A stretch of DNA of 41,421 nt, taken from positions 1 to 41,421 of the forward strand of contig CAVJTH010000023.1 of NCBI GenBank assembly GCA_963652365.1. Reading direction: 5' to 3'. The DNA comes from Hallerella sp963652365 (lineage in GTDB: Bacteria; Fibrobacterota; Fibrobacteria; Fibrobacterales; Fibrobacteraceae). Both the position numbers and the translations under genes were made by a program. Below, one piece after another: positions 1 to 9,257 of the stretch. The first letter of the stretch is position 1, and every line of letters begins with the position of its first letter. The notes under the pieces were generated by a model, which did not search any database, was not told where the DNA came from, and was given only the letters and a program-made list of their open reading frames with translations.

Positions 1-1
1 A

Positions 2-91
2 AGTCTGCGTTGGGGAAACCAGGAAATCGACGGGTGTGCTGTTTTTAGGAACGATTTTTCGGAACACATCAAGGCGGAGGCGACATGCTAA
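2..91 (+). CDS. 3' end of an unidentified gene, cut by the window edge
   Basis: One frame is open from base 2 to a TAA at 89-91, giving 29 residues that end in HIKAEATC. It overlaps the ATG of the next gene (85) by 7 bases, and the next gene's Shine-Dalgarno, AAGGCGGAGG (71-80), lies inside it. This is the usual geometry of translationally coupled genes. The residue composition looks protein-like, but the fragment is too short to assign a family. It is probably the operon partner of the helicase downstream. It could be a chance open frame, because only 90 bases are visible. Confidence 0.4.
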   Translation, partial: SLRWGNQEIDGCAVFRNDFSEHIKAEATC

Positions 92-3000
92 AAGACGGTC
101 TTTACGAGCAGCTGATCAACAATTCGCTTCGACAGGAAATTTCCGCCAGCAACGCCCAGGAAATCGACATCCGGACTTCGAATTTCGACAGCGAGGATTC
201 CCCCGAAATTCTATCGCGATATGTCGCAGGCATCCTAAAAGACCACCTGGCAAGAATCGGGGAACTTCATCCATCCGAAGACGGCATCCAAAGGCAACTG
301 GAAGCGACCAATCAGATTCTCGCAGCCATCCAGGCGAAAGCCGAAGACCTGCTCCCTCTAGAAAACAGGCAGCTCGATTCCGTTTTCCATCGGCAAGACA
401 GCATTCTCGCCATCCAGCCCAAGGCGTCCATTGTCCGACCGGAAACTTCCCTTGTCGAAAGTTCCCTCTTCACCGGAGCCGAAAAAGAACCCCAGATGTT
501 TTCGGAACTGAAAAAGGAAATCCTTTCCTGCAATCGAATCCGCATGCTGGTTTCCTTCATCAAGTGGAGCGGCATCCGTCTCTTGCTCGACGAACTGCGC
601 GCCTTTACGCAAAGCGGCGGCGAACTTTTTATCGCGACCACGTCCTACATGGGAGCGACCGACTTGAAGGCCATCGAGGAACTTTCACGGCTTCCCAACA
701 CGACCATCAGGATTAGCTACGACACGACCCGCACGCGCCTGCACGCCAAGGCCTACCTCTTCGAGCGCGATACCGGTTTCACGACAGCCTATATCGGCTC
801 TTCCAACATTTCGAACGCGGCACTTTCCAGCGGGCTGGAATGGAACCTGAAAATCACGCAAAAGACATTGCCGAACATCTTCAGGAAAATTCTCGCCAAT
901 TTCGAATCCTACTGGAATTCGAGAGAATTTGAACTTTACACGGAAAGCGACCGAAGCCGACTGGCGACAGCTCTCTCCGTCGAAAAGGGTTCTTCCCCTA
1001 ACGCAAATTACTCGTTCGAAATTCGCCCCTTCCCTTACCAGCAAGAAATTCTCGACAATCTCCGGACAGAACGAACGGTTCACGGACGGTTCAAGAATCT
1101 GGTCGTCGCGGCGACAGGAACCGGAAAGACGGTCATCTCCGCGCTGGATTACAGAAACTTTCGCAAGGAAAATCCGCAAAGCCCGGCGCGGCTTCTCTTT
1201 GTCGCGCACCGCGAAGAAATCCTGGAGCAGAGCCTCTGCACGTTCCGAGCCGTCTTAAGAGATCCGAACTTTGGCGAACTTCTTGTGGGAAATCACGAAG
1301 CGAAGAGTCTTGCGCATCTGTTCATCTCCATCCAGACTTTCAACTCGAAAGCGTTTGCGGAAAGGACTTCTTCCGATTTTTACGACTATATCGTCATCGA
1401 CGAATTTCACCATGCGGCAGCTCCGACCTACCAAAAGCTGCTCGAACACTACAAACCGAAAATCCTTCTTGGCCTGACCGCGACGCCGGAACGCATGGAC
1501 GGGAAAAACGTTCTCGATTACTTCGATGGAAAAGTCGCGGCGGAAATCCGCTTGCCCGAAGCGATCGACCGAAAGCTTCTCTGCCCGTTCCAGTATTTTG
1601 GCGTCACGGATTCCATCGACCTGGAAACGTTGAAATGGACGCGCGGCGGCTACGACAGAAACGAACTTTCCAATGTCTATACGATCGATTTGCTCGCCGC
1701 CAAGAGGCGCGCAAGCCTTGTCGCGGAATCGGTCAGCAGGTATGTCGCCGACATCGATCAGGTGAAAGGTCTGGGCTTTTGCGTTTCGGTGAAACATGCG
1801 GAATTCATGCGCGACGAGTTCAACGCGATGGGAATTCCGTCCATGGCTCTATCCGGCAACAGCGACGACGGCGACCGCGCATCCGCCAGGAGCAGGCTCG
1901 TTTCGGGAAAAGTGCGCTTTATCTTTGTCGTCGATATCTACAACGAAGGCGTCGATATTCCCGAAATCAACACGGTTCTCTTCCTGAGACCGACAGAATC
2001 CCTCACCGTTTTCCTGCAACAGCTCGGACGCGGGCTGCGCCTTTCCGAAGGCAAGGACTGCCTGACCGTTCTGGACTTTATCGGACAGGCGAACAGGAAG
2101 TACAATTTCGAAGAAAAATTTCAGGCGCTGCTCTCTCCCCGGCACAAGAGCATCGCGCACGAAATCGAAAAAGGATTCGTCTCCGCGCCCAAGGGCTGCT
2201 ACATCCAGCTCGAAAGGAAGGCAACCGAACACATTCTCGAAAACATCCGGTCGGCATTCGGCAATCAAAACGCCTTCGTTCAAAAGATAAGGACCTTCGA
2301 AGAAGATTCCGGATTGTCGCTTTCGCTTGCCCATTTCCTGAACTATTATCATCTGAACCCGCTGCGCCTTTACAAAAAGAACTCCTTCTCTCGCCTGTGC
2401 GTTTCTGCGGGCGCAATCCCGAAATTCACCGATCCCGACGAAAAGGTCTTTACGTCGGCATTGACACGGTTCGCACAAGTCAATTCCCGACGATTCATCC
2501 GGTTTATCCTGAACGTTCTGGAACACGGCCTTCCGAAAAGCTTGACCGAAGCGGAATGCCGCATGGCCCAAATGTTCCGATACACATTCTGGGGAGAGAC
2601 GAACCGTTTCGAAAGCGCCGCGGCAAGCATCGACGCGATTCTTCGGAACAAAGTCCTGTGCCAGGAGCTCTCCGAGCTCTTGAAGTTCAACTACGAAAAG
2701 ATCGACTTCATCGACGCGCCCATCGGCCTCGATTTCGACTGCCCGCTGGACCTGTACTGTTCCTACTCCCGGGACCAGATTCTCGTCGCCTGCGATTTTC
2801 TCAAGACAAGTTCCATGCGGGAAGGCGTCAAGTATCTCGCAAGCAAGAAGCTCGACCTGCTTTTTGTCACGTTGGACAAATCCGAAAAGGACTATTCCGA
2901 AACGACGCTTTACAGCGATTACTCGATTAGCGAGACACTGTTCCATTGGCAAAGCCAAAGCACGACGTCCGAATCATCCGAAACGGGAAAGCGCTACATT

Positions 3001-3210
3001 GACGGGCATCGTTTCGGCAACCAGGTCGTTCTCTTTGTCCGCGAAAGCAAGAAAGACGCGGAGACAGGAGTCACGCCGGCCTACACGTGCCTCGGAAAGG
3101 TGGAATGCGTCGATCACAAAGGTTCGAGTCCCATCGACATCACATGGAAGCTCGAACATCCCATCCCGGCAAAGTTCCTGAGAACGACAAACAAGCTGAT
3201 GGTCGGATAA
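85..3210 (+). CDS. PLD-like / superfamily II helicase / DUF3427 protein
   Basis: This 1041-residue protein joins three parts. An N-terminal phospholipase D-like domain (about 125-280) has an H-x-K motif (HAK, 219-221) followed by GSSN. A superfamily II DNA/RNA helicase core (about 315-690) has Walker A ATGTGKT (343-349), motif II DEFH (439-442), motif III TATPER (465-470) and motif VI QLGRGLR (646-652). A C-terminal region resembles DUF3427 and contains LFHWQSQ and RYIDGHRFG. The family is known as PLD-helicase-DUF3427 fusions, often found in accessory or defence-rich DNA; the exact substrate is unknown. Only one H-x-K motif is visible, so nuclease activity would probably need a dimer. The ATG at 85 has a strong SD, AAGGCGGAGG, at 71-80 and overlaps the end of the preceding gene, so the two were probably co-transcribed. 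Length and all motifs are intact. Confidence 0.9.
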   Translation: MLKDGLYEQLINNSLRQEISASNAQEIDIRTSNFDSEDSPEILSRYVAGILKDHLARIGELHPSEDGIQRQLEATNQILAAIQAKAEDLLPLENRQLDSVFHRQDSILAIQPKASIVRPETSLVESSLFTGAEKEPQMFSELKKEILSCNRIRMLVSFIKWSGIRLLLDELRAFTQSGGELFIATTSYMGATDLKAIEELSRLPNTTIRISYDTTRTRLHAKAYLFERDTGFTTAYIGSSNISNAALSSGLEWNLKITQKTLPNIFRKILANFESYWNSREFELYTESDRSRLATALSVEKGSSPNANYSFEIRPFPYQQEILDNLRTERTVHGRFKNLVVAATGTGKTVISALDYRNFRKENPQSPARLLFVAHREEILEQSLCTFRAVLRDPNFGELLVGNHEAKSLAHLFISIQTFNSKAFAERTSSDFYDYIVIDEFHHAAAPTYQKLLEHYKPKILLGLTATPERMDGKNVLDYFDGKVAAEIRLPEAIDRKLLCPFQYFGVTDSIDLETLKWTRGGYDRNELSNVYTIDLLAAKRRASLVAESVSRYVADIDQVKGLGFCVSVKHAEFMRDEFNAMGIPSMALSGNSDDGDRASARSRLVSGKVRFIFVVDIYNEGVDIPEINTVLFLRPTESLTVFLQQLGRGLRLSEGKDCLTVLDFIGQANRKYNFEEKFQALLSPRHKSIAHEIEKGFVSAPKGCYIQLERKATEHILENIRSAFGNQNAFVQKIRTFEEDSGLSLSLAHFLNYYHLNPLRLYKKNSFSRLCVSAGAIPKFTDPDEKVFTSALTRFAQVNSRRFIRFILNVLEHGLPKSLTEAECRMAQMFRYTFWGETNRFESAAASIDAILRNKVLCQELSELLKFNYEKIDFIDAPIGLDFDCPLDLYCSYSRDQILVACDFLKTSSMREGVKYLASKKLDLLFVTLDKSEKDYSETTLYSDYSISETLFHWQSQSTTSESSETGKRYIDGHRFGNQVVLFVRESKKDAETGVTPAYTCLGKVECVDHKGSSPIDITWKLEHPIPAKFLRTTNKLMVG

Positions 3211-3214
3211 AAAA

Positions 3215-3238
3215 ATCCCCGAGAAAAATCCCGGGGAA
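3215..3238 (-). terminator. Rho-independent terminator of the DUF3078 gene
   Basis: TCCCCG (3216-3221) pairs with CGGGGA (3232-3237). Read on the minus strand, the hairpin is followed by a T run (3211-3215). It lies between the convergent helicase and DUF3078 genes. The plus-strand side has only a weak T tract, so it serves mainly the minus-strand gene. Confidence 0.75.
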
Positions 3239-3262
3239 AACTTTCAACCAACTAGAGCGCAA

Positions 3263-4120
3263 CTAGAACCAGCGCCACGTGATGCCCAGGGTCACGGCAT
3301 CGCGATACTGCGTATCCTCGTCGATATCCTTGTCGTAAGCGAGATCGAGACCCACGCTCAGAACGATCAGCGGGGCGATCGTCACGTCGAGCTTGTTTTC
3401 CCACTTGCCGTCGATTTCGTCAACGCCCTTGAAGTTCACAAAGGCCCAGAGGCGCGTCTTGAACGAGGCGAGCGAAGAAAATCCCACCTTGTATTCGGTC
3501 ACGCTTTCGAGACCCGGTTCATCCTTGAACTTCTCGAACTTCTTCGTGTCCTTGTCGTCTGCCCAGCCGTATCCGTCCGAAAAGGTCATACGGTTCGCAA
3601 AGGCGATTCCCTGGCGGAAGTTGTCGTTCGGCGCATAGGCGATACCGGCCATCTGGGTAAAGTATCCCGGATCCATGAAGCACGAAACCGGCGTTCTCGT
3701 GGAATCGGTGTATGTGTAGCTCTTGGAAAACTGCGATTCGAAGCGCAGTCCGGCATAGGGTTCGAACGGCTTGAAGTCGTTTTCCATCACGGTCGTTTCG
3801 ATGAAAATCTTGTCGCTCGACTTGCGGGTGCCCGCACCCTTGCGGTAAGTCTGTCCCCATTCGAGGTTCACGACGTTTCTCCAGTCAATGTGCGAAAAAT
3901 GCCCGATCACGTCGGCATCGTACTTGAGAATCCAGACATTCGTATTGACCCCGTCCGAACCGTTGTTCCAGTTGCTGTAATGCTGGCGCGTGTATTGGAG
4001 AGTCGCGAGAACGTCGGCATTCCAGTTCGAAGGAAGCGCATCCGAGAACATGCCGTCCTTGGCAAAGGATGCCGCGGAAAGGAGAGAAATGGCGAGTGCA
4101 AAAAGGGATATCTGTTTCAT
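3263..4120 (-). CDS. DUF3078-type outer-membrane beta-barrel protein
   Basis: A 285-residue protein with a clear signal peptide (MKQISLFALAISLLSAASFA). It then has alternating aromatic and polar strands and ends in the aromatic tail TWRWF, as outer-membrane barrels do. The repeated W/N/G-rich strands (YSNWNNGSDGVNTNVW, NVVNLEWGQTYRKG) resemble DUF3078, a family of surface barrels of unknown function common in Bacteroidota and Fibrobacterota. No Shine-Dalgarno is seen. Instead a TAACTTTC box ends 5 nt before the ATG, so the mRNA may be leaderless. It lies 15 nt downstream of pdxB but appears to have its own promoter. A good terminator follows. Assignment to the barrel class is firm; the DUF number is my reading of sequence style. 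Confidence 0.7.
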   Translation of the reverse strand: MKQISLFALAISLLSAASFAKDGMFSDALPSNWNADVLATLQYTRQHYSNWNNGSDGVNTNVWILKYDADVIGHFSHIDWRNVVNLEWGQTYRKGAGTRKSSDKIFIETTVMENDFKPFEPYAGLRFESQFSKSYTYTDSTRTPVSCFMDPGYFTQMAGIAYAPNDNFRQGIAFANRMTFSDGYGWADDKDTKKFEKFKDEPGLESVTEYKVGFSSLASFKTRLWAFVNFKGVDEIDGKWENKLDVTIAPLIVLSVGLDLAYDKDIDEDTQYRDAVTLGITWRWF

Positions 4121-4133
4121 AAGCGGAAAGTTA
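4121..4133 (-). promoter_or_regulatory. TAnnTT-type promoter box of the DUF3078 gene
   Basis: On the minus strand TAACTTTC (4133-4126) is followed by CGCTT and then the ATG at 4120. The spacing of 5 nt would place the transcription start at or next to the start codon. Confidence 0.4.
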
Positions 4134-4135
4134 GT

Positions 4136-5257
4136 TTACTCGGGAAAAATCGTAAAGCCCAAATTTTCGATACTGTGACGAAATGCAACCTGCGACGACG
4201 AAAGCGGCACCCGATAGGCGACAGGTTCGCGCCTTTCGGGATATTCGTTGCGAAATTTTTCGAAATCGGAAGGATTTTCCTTCAATTTTCGGGAATCCGA
4301 TTCGATATCGTAGGTCTGGAGCATGAGTTCGCGCGAAATTTCTTCGAAATCCCGAGACGGAGAACGGTCCAGGAAAAGATTCGACGGGAGCGCCACGCGA
4401 AAATTCCCGAGAGGCTCCACATCGAAAAATCGCGCAAAGGCCTGCACGACCTGCGTCGTCGCGTTCGCCTTTCCGTCCCGGCTGTAGCCCGCGATATGCG
4501 GCGTCCCGAAATCCACCAGGCGCAAAAGTTCCGGGTCGATATGCGGCTCGTTTTCCCAGACATCGAGGACAGCGGCCTTCACGCGCCTATCTTTTAGCGC
4601 GCGTTTCAAGGCGTTTCCGCAAGCGACCATCCCCCGCGAAGCGTTCAAGAACCAGGCGCCCGGGCGCATTTTTTCGAAGAACGCGTCGTCCGCCAGATGA
4701 CGGGTCGGAAATCTTCCCGCGCGTTCGAACGGCACGTGGAGCGTCACGATATCGGATCGCGCGAGAACTTCTTCCAAGGACGCAAAACCTGCCGCGCCTT
4801 CCCTTTCTGCCCGCGGAGGGTCGCACAGCAGAACCTTCATGTTCAGGGCTTTCGCCACCCGCAAGACTTCCCGACCGACATGTCCCACGCCGACGATGCC
4901 GAGCGTCTTTTCGGAGAGCGGCTCCGCAAATTTTTGGGAAAGCTTCAAAAGCGCCGACGCGACATATTGCGCGACGCTCGCCGCGTTGCATCCCGGAGCG
5001 CTTGCACAGAAAATTTTTCTGGAATCGAGGTACGCCTTGTCGAGATGGTCCGTCCCGATGGTCGCCGTCGCGACGAACTTCACCCGGGAACCTTCGAGAA
5101 GCCTTGAATCGACGCGGGTTCGCGTCCGGACAAGCAGCGCATCGGCATTTCGCGCATCTTCCGGGAGGATTTCCGCGCCGGGCTTGTAGCGCACCTCGGC
5201 ATAAGGCTCCAGAACACCCTTCAGATACGGAATGGCTCCATCCGCGACGACACGCAT
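4136..5257 (-). CDS. pdxB: Erythronate-4-phosphate dehydrogenase
   Basis: A 373-residue D-2-hydroxyacid dehydrogenase. It catalyses the NAD-dependent oxidation of 4-phosphoerythronate in the DXP-dependent pyridoxal 5'-phosphate pathway. The nucleotide-binding loop GVGHVG is at 123-128, and the catalytic residues Arg208 (NASRG), Glu237 (ENEPH) and His254 (PHIAGYS) fall at the same positions as in the E. coli enzyme. A PdxB-type C-terminal extension of about 90 residues follows. Its ATG overlaps the TGA of ffh by one base, so it is probably translated from the ffh transcript. No other pyridoxal genes are nearby. GhrB-like or SerA paralogues were considered, but the N-terminal MRVVADGAIPY and the length fit PdxB. 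Confidence 0.9.
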   Translation of the reverse strand: MRVVADGAIPYLKGVLEPYAEVRYKPGAEILPEDARNADALLVRTRTRVDSRLLEGSRVKFVATATIGTDHLDKAYLDSRKIFCASAPGCNAASVAQYVASALLKLSQKFAEPLSEKTLGIVGVGHVGREVLRVAKALNMKVLLCDPPRAEREGAAGFASLEEVLARSDIVTLHVPFERAGRFPTRHLADDAFFEKMRPGAWFLNASRGMVACGNALKRALKDRRVKAAVLDVWENEPHIDPELLRLVDFGTPHIAGYSRDGKANATTQVVQAFARFFDVEPLGNFRVALPSNLFLDRSPSRDFEEISRELMLQTYDIESDSRKLKENPSDFEKFRNEYPERREPVAYRVPLSSSQVAFRHSIENLGFTIFPE

Positions 5258-6618
5258 CAGCGCTTCTTTTTCTTCTTCTTGGGCGGCGTGTAGTTCGAAC
5301 CGATCGGTGCGCCGCCGTTCTGCTTTTTCGCGAACGACCCGATTTTCTTGAACATCGCCTTCATGTCCTCGAACTGGCGGAGAACCTGGTTCACGCGGGG
5401 AACGTCCGTTCCCGAGCCCTTGGCGATTCGGGTCTTGCGACAGCCGTTGATGATGTCGGGATGCTTGCGTTCCTTGACGGTCATCGAACTCAGGACCGCT
5501 TCGACATAGACCATTTCCTTTTCGTTGATCTTGTCGAGCGGGAGCTTGTTCAGGCCCGGGATTAGCCCCAGGATGTCCTTGATGCGACCGAGCTTCTTGA
5601 TCGTGCGGAGCTGCCGCAGAAAATCGTCCAGGTCGAACGTGTTGTTCAGGATTTTCTTCTTCAGGTCCTTCGCGTCGCGTTCGTCGATGACCGACTGCGC
5701 CTTTTCGACAAGGCTTACCACGTCACCCATGCCGAGGATTCGGCTCGCCATGCGGTCCGGGTGGAAAAGGTCGATTTCGTTCGGCTTTTCGCCCACGCCG
5801 ATAAAGCAGATGGGAACGCCCGTAATCTTCTTGATCGAAAGCGCCGCGCCGCCGCGCGCATCGCCGTCCATCTTCGAAAGGCAGACTCCCGTAAAGTTCA
5901 GCCGGTTGAAGAACGTCTCCGCGACATTGACCGCTTCCTGGCCGATCATCGCGTCCGCGACAAAGAGGATTTCTTCGGGCTTCACCGCATCGCGCGCCTG
6001 CTCGAGTTCCTGCATCAGCTTTTCGTCGATCTGCAAGCGACCCGCGGTATCGTAGATGACGACATCGAAGCCGTTCTGTTCCGCGTATTCGCGCCCGTGC
6101 CGGATGATTTCGACCGGATTTCCCTCGCCCTCGTCGTACACCGGGATTCCGATGGACTTGCCGAGAACCTGCAACTGCCTGATAGCCGCCGGGCGATAGA
6201 CGTCCGCCGCAACGAGGAGCGGCTTCTTCTTGCGCTTGCTCCGCAGATAGAGAGAAATCTTCGCGGCAAAAGTCGTCTTGCCGGAACCCTGGAGACCGAC
6301 CATCATGATGCCGACCGGAGGCTTTCCCGAAAGGACAAGTTCCTTCGTTTCGCCGCCCATCACATCGACCAGCTCGTCGTGAATGATCTTGACAATCTGC
6401 TGACCGGGCGTCACCGACGTGAGAACTTCCTTTCCCATCGCCTTTTCCTTCACCGCCTTCACAAAGTCGCGCGTGACGTTAAAGCTCACGTCCGCTTCGA
6501 GAAAGGCCCGGCGAACCTCGCGGAGCGAATCCGCGACGTTTTCCTCGGTCAATGTTCCTTGTCCACGCAAATTCTTAAGCGTCGACTCCAGAGATTCGGT
6601 CAATTGCGAAAACATCAT
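5257..6618 (-). CDS. ffh: Signal recognition particle GTPase
   Basis: A 453-residue SRP54/Ffh protein that binds 4.5S RNA and signal peptides to target proteins to the inner membrane. It has the helical N domain (1-90), then the G domain with G1 GLQGSGKT (108-115), DTAGR (190-194) and SKMDGD (248-253; Ser replaces the usual Thr). The methionine-rich M domain contains GRIKDILGLIPG and ends in a lysine run. Two adjacent ATG codons (6618, 6615) can start it. There is no SD, but a TATATTTT box ends 6 nt upstream. Length is normal. pdxB follows with a one-base stop/start overlap. Confidence 0.96.
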   Translation of the reverse strand: MMFSQLTESLESTLKNLRGQGTLTEENVADSLREVRRAFLEADVSFNVTRDFVKAVKEKAMGKEVLTSVTPGQQIVKIIHDELVDVMGGETKELVLSGKPPVGIMMVGLQGSGKTTFAAKISLYLRSKRKKKPLLVAADVYRPAAIRQLQVLGKSIGIPVYDEGEGNPVEIIRHGREYAEQNGFDVVIYDTAGRLQIDEKLMQELEQARDAVKPEEILFVADAMIGQEAVNVAETFFNRLNFTGVCLSKMDGDARGGAALSIKKITGVPICFIGVGEKPNEIDLFHPDRMASRILGMGDVVSLVEKAQSVIDERDAKDLKKKILNNTFDLDDFLRQLRTIKKLGRIKDILGLIPGLNKLPLDKINEKEMVYVEAVLSSMTVKERKHPDIINGCRKTRIAKGSGTDVPRVNQVLRQFEDMKAMFKKIGSFAKKQNGGAPIGSNYTPPKKKKKKR

Positions 6619-6632
6619 AATGCGAAAATATA
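6619..6632 (-). promoter_or_regulatory. TAnnTT-type promoter box of ffh
   Basis: TATATTTT (6632-6625, minus strand) is followed by a 6-nt gap before the first ATG at 6618. No ribosome-binding site is visible, so a leaderless transcript is plausible. Confidence 0.4.
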
Positions 6633-6645
6633 GAAATCGGCGAAG

Positions 6646-7626
6646 TCAAGCATTGGAAGCGCCTTTCATCTCCCGTTCCATCTTCAGCCGCACGATCATT
6701 TCGTTATAGAGATCCTTGAGGCAGTCCTCCATCGTGATCAGGGGCTTCCAGCCCAGGGAGGCAATCTTCGCCGGATCGCCGACAAGCAGCGGAATGTCGA
6801 GCGTGCGTTCCTTCGACGGATCGAAGCAGAAATCGACATCGACGCCCGCGATATCGACCAGGTATTCGGTCAGCTCCCGGAACGTGTAGGATTTTCCCGA
6901 ACAGATGTTATAGACTTCCCCGGGGGTTCCGGCCTGTAGAACCTGGATAAGCCCGCGCGCCACGTCGCGCACGTCGAGAACGTCCCGGCTGATATCCAGG
7001 CTCCCGGAATAGATGATGGGTTCCGCACCGTACTTCTTGATTTTCACCAGCTGGCTTGCAATCGACGGAATCGCGAAGCGGCGACTGTGATGCGGACCGG
7101 TAAAGTGGAACGGACGGATCGTCACGATGTGCATTCCGTAGGCGTTCGCGAACTGGTTGCCCAGAAGTTCCATGCAGGCCTTCGACGTCGCATACGAAGT
7201 CAGCGGATTCGGCGGGTCCGATTCCTTGTGGAGCGTGGTGAGGAGCGTTCCGCTCGCGCGACCATAGATTTCGCTCGAACTGAGCAGGAGAATCTTCGCT
7301 TCGGGAACGATCTGGCGGGCCGCTTCGAGCAGGTTCTGTGTCCCGAGCAGGTTCGTGCTGAGCGTTTCGTAAGGCTTCTTGTACGAAAGCCCGACGCTCG
7401 ACTGGCTCGCCAAGTGAAAGATGGCTCGGGGAGCGGTTTCCTTCACCACGGCAAGAACGTCCTTGAAATCCAGGAGGTTTCCCGTGCGATAGACCACATC
7501 GGAAATTTTCTGCCACGGCTGTGGCTGTTCGTCGCTAAAGCTGAAAAGGCTTTCGCCGTTACGCGTCACGGTGGCGAGGATATGAAATCCGAGAGCGCCC
7601 GTTCCGCCAGTCACCAGGATACTCAT
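6646..7626 (-). CDS. NAD(P)-dependent nucleotide-sugar epimerase/dehydratase (SDR family)
   Basis: A 326-residue extended short-chain dehydrogenase. The Rossmann motif TGGTGALG is at 6-13, the catalytic Ser cluster LLSSSEIYG at 114-122, and YATSK at 145-149. Motifs such as HLASQSSVG, NLLGTQNLL and RPFHFTGPHH match the GDP-mannose 4,6-dehydratase / GDP-4-dehydro-6-deoxy-mannose reductase branch, so the likely substrate is a GDP- or dTDP-linked keto-sugar used for surface polysaccharide. The exact reaction cannot be read from the sequence. Its ATG overlaps the stop of the aroKB fusion by 4 bases, making it the third gene of the aroE operon. This is an unusual partner for shikimate genes and may simply share expression with them. 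Confidence 0.8.
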   Translation of the reverse strand: MSILVTGGTGALGFHILATVTRNGESLFSFSDEQPQPWQKISDVVYRTGNLLDFKDVLAVVKETAPRAIFHLASQSSVGLSYKKPYETLSTNLLGTQNLLEAARQIVPEAKILLLSSSEIYGRASGTLLTTLHKESDPPNPLTSYATSKACMELLGNQFANAYGMHIVTIRPFHFTGPHHSRRFAIPSIASQLVKIKKYGAEPIIYSGSLDISRDVLDVRDVARGLIQVLQAGTPGEVYNICSGKSYTFRELTEYLVDIAGVDVDFCFDPSKERTLDIPLLVGDPAKIASLGWKPLITMEDCLKDLYNEMIVRLKMEREMKGASNA

Positions 7627-9257
7627 GCGCAGACCTCCGGCAAGACAACACCCCAGGCTTCCTTGACCAGGGCTTCTTCGACATTCGCGACCTTCTTCAC
7701 TTCGCCGATTCGCGTCGGGAGAATATAGACGCGCCTGTCCTTTTCCACCTTCTTGTCAACCCCCATGACGTCCCAGGCGGCATCGGCGGTAACGCCTTCC
7801 ACCGTTTTCGGAAATCCGTAGGCGTCAAGGAGCGCCGTCTGGCGCGTTTCCGTTTCCCGCGAAATCATCCCGAGCTTCAAGGCGAGGCGCGCAGCGACCC
7901 GCATACCGAGGCTCACCCCGATCCCGTGCGAAAACTCGTAGCGGTGCAGCTTTTCGATTGCGTGCCCAAAGGTGTGCCCATAGTTCAGAATCGCCCGGAG
8001 CCCTTGCTCCTTTTCGTCGATGCCGACGACTTCCGCCTTGATTTCGCAACTGCGCCGAACGATGTGCGTCAAGGCGTCCGCGTCACGAGAAAGAACCTTC
8101 TGCACGTTCCGTTCCAGGTAAGCAAAGAATTCTTCGTCGTAAATCACGCCATACTTGACGACCTCGGCTAGTCCCGAAAGATATTCCGAATCGGGAAGAG
8201 TCGAAAGCGTGTCCAGGTCGCACACGACCGCCTTCGGCTGGTAGAACGCGCCGATCATGTTCTTTCCTTCCGGATGGTTGACCGCCACCTTGCCGCCGAC
8301 CGAGCTGTCAACCATCGAGAGGAGCGTCGTCGGAATCTGCACAAAGTCGATTCCGCGCTGGTATGTCGCCGCGGCAAATCCCGCCATGTCGCCGACGACG
8401 CCGCCCGAAAGCTGGAGAAGGCACGACTTGCGGCTAAAGCGTCGCCGCAGCATGAACGTGAAAAGCTGGTTCAGGCTAGAGAGATTCTTGTAGATTTCTC
8501 CCGCGTGGAACTTGAAGACGGGACAGTTTCCCGCCTCGTGCCGAAGCATCCCCAGGTTGCGGGACTGCGCCTTCGCGATCGTCGTGTCTGTGCAGACGAG
8601 GAACGAATCGCCCGGAGCGAGCCGGAGCCCGGAAAGGAGCGTCGAAAACTTCGGGATTAACCTGTGTCCAATGAAAATCGGATAATGCGAACCGCCGGAA
8701 GGTTCCACATAGACCATTCGAGAATTCCAGAACTGAAGCCCGCGCATCACCGCGGAGACGACCCGCTCTTCGGATTCGTTCGTGCTTTCCACGCTGAAAT
8801 CGGCAAGCGCGTAGCGCGATTCCCTTTCGGCGAGCATCGCCTTGACTTTTTCGAGGCGTTCCTCTGGAGAAAGTCCCGCCATCAGGGGACGCGTATCCTT
8901 GCGACCGATCCGTTCCGAGAGGACTTCCGGAGTCGCCCAGAGCCGCACGATAAGTCCCGTTTTCCGAATCAGCGAAACGACCGCACCTTGCGTCAAGGTT
9001 CCCCCGCCGAGAGCGACCACCTTGGGCGAAGGGTCCGCCGCGATTTCCTCTATCAGGGAGAGTTCCATCTGGCGAAACGCCGCCTCGCCATCCTCTTCGA
9101 AAATCTTCGAAACGCTCTTTCCCTGCCGCTCCACGATCGTCGCGTCGGTATCGATGAACGCCGCATGAAAGCGCTCGGCGACCGCATGGCCTATGCGGCT
9201 CTTGCCGCTCGCCATGAACCCCGTAAAATAGACCGTCTGGTTCAAGGATTCCATCAT
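7623..9257 (-). CDS. aroKB: Fused shikimate kinase / 3-dehydroquinate synthase
   Basis: One 544-residue polypeptide carries two shikimate-pathway enzymes. Residues 1-175 are shikimate kinase: Walker A GFMASGKS (13-20), DTD (36-38) and GGG (84-86). Residues from about 190 onward are 3-dehydroquinate synthase: GGVVGDMAGF, PTTLLSMVDSSVGGK, LAEVVKYG and NYGHTFGHAIE, which carries zinc ligands. The frame is open upstream to 9326. I chose the ATG at 9257 because GGAGGG sits just before it and it forms an ATGA overlap with aroE; the next ATG at 9254 is also possible. Fusions of aroK and aroB are known in some bacteria. All active-site motifs of both halves are present, so both activities are expected. 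Confidence 0.93.
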   Translation of the reverse strand: MMESLNQTVYFTGFMASGKSRIGHAVAERFHAAFIDTDATIVERQGKSVSKIFEEDGEAAFRQMELSLIEEIAADPSPKVVALGGGTLTQGAVVSLIRKTGLIVRLWATPEVLSERIGRKDTRPLMAGLSPEERLEKVKAMLAERESRYALADFSVESTNESEERVVSAVMRGLQFWNSRMVYVEPSGGSHYPIFIGHRLIPKFSTLLSGLRLAPGDSFLVCTDTTIAKAQSRNLGMLRHEAGNCPVFKFHAGEIYKNLSSLNQLFTFMLRRRFSRKSCLLQLSGGVVGDMAGFAAATYQRGIDFVQIPTTLLSMVDSSVGGKVAVNHPEGKNMIGAFYQPKAVVCDLDTLSTLPDSEYLSGLAEVVKYGVIYDEEFFAYLERNVQKVLSRDADALTHIVRRSCEIKAEVVGIDEKEQGLRAILNYGHTFGHAIEKLHRYEFSHGIGVSLGMRVAARLALKLGMISRETETRQTALLDAYGFPKTVEGVTADAAWDVMGVDKKVEKDRRVYILPTRIGEVKKVANVEEALVKEAWGVVLPEVCA

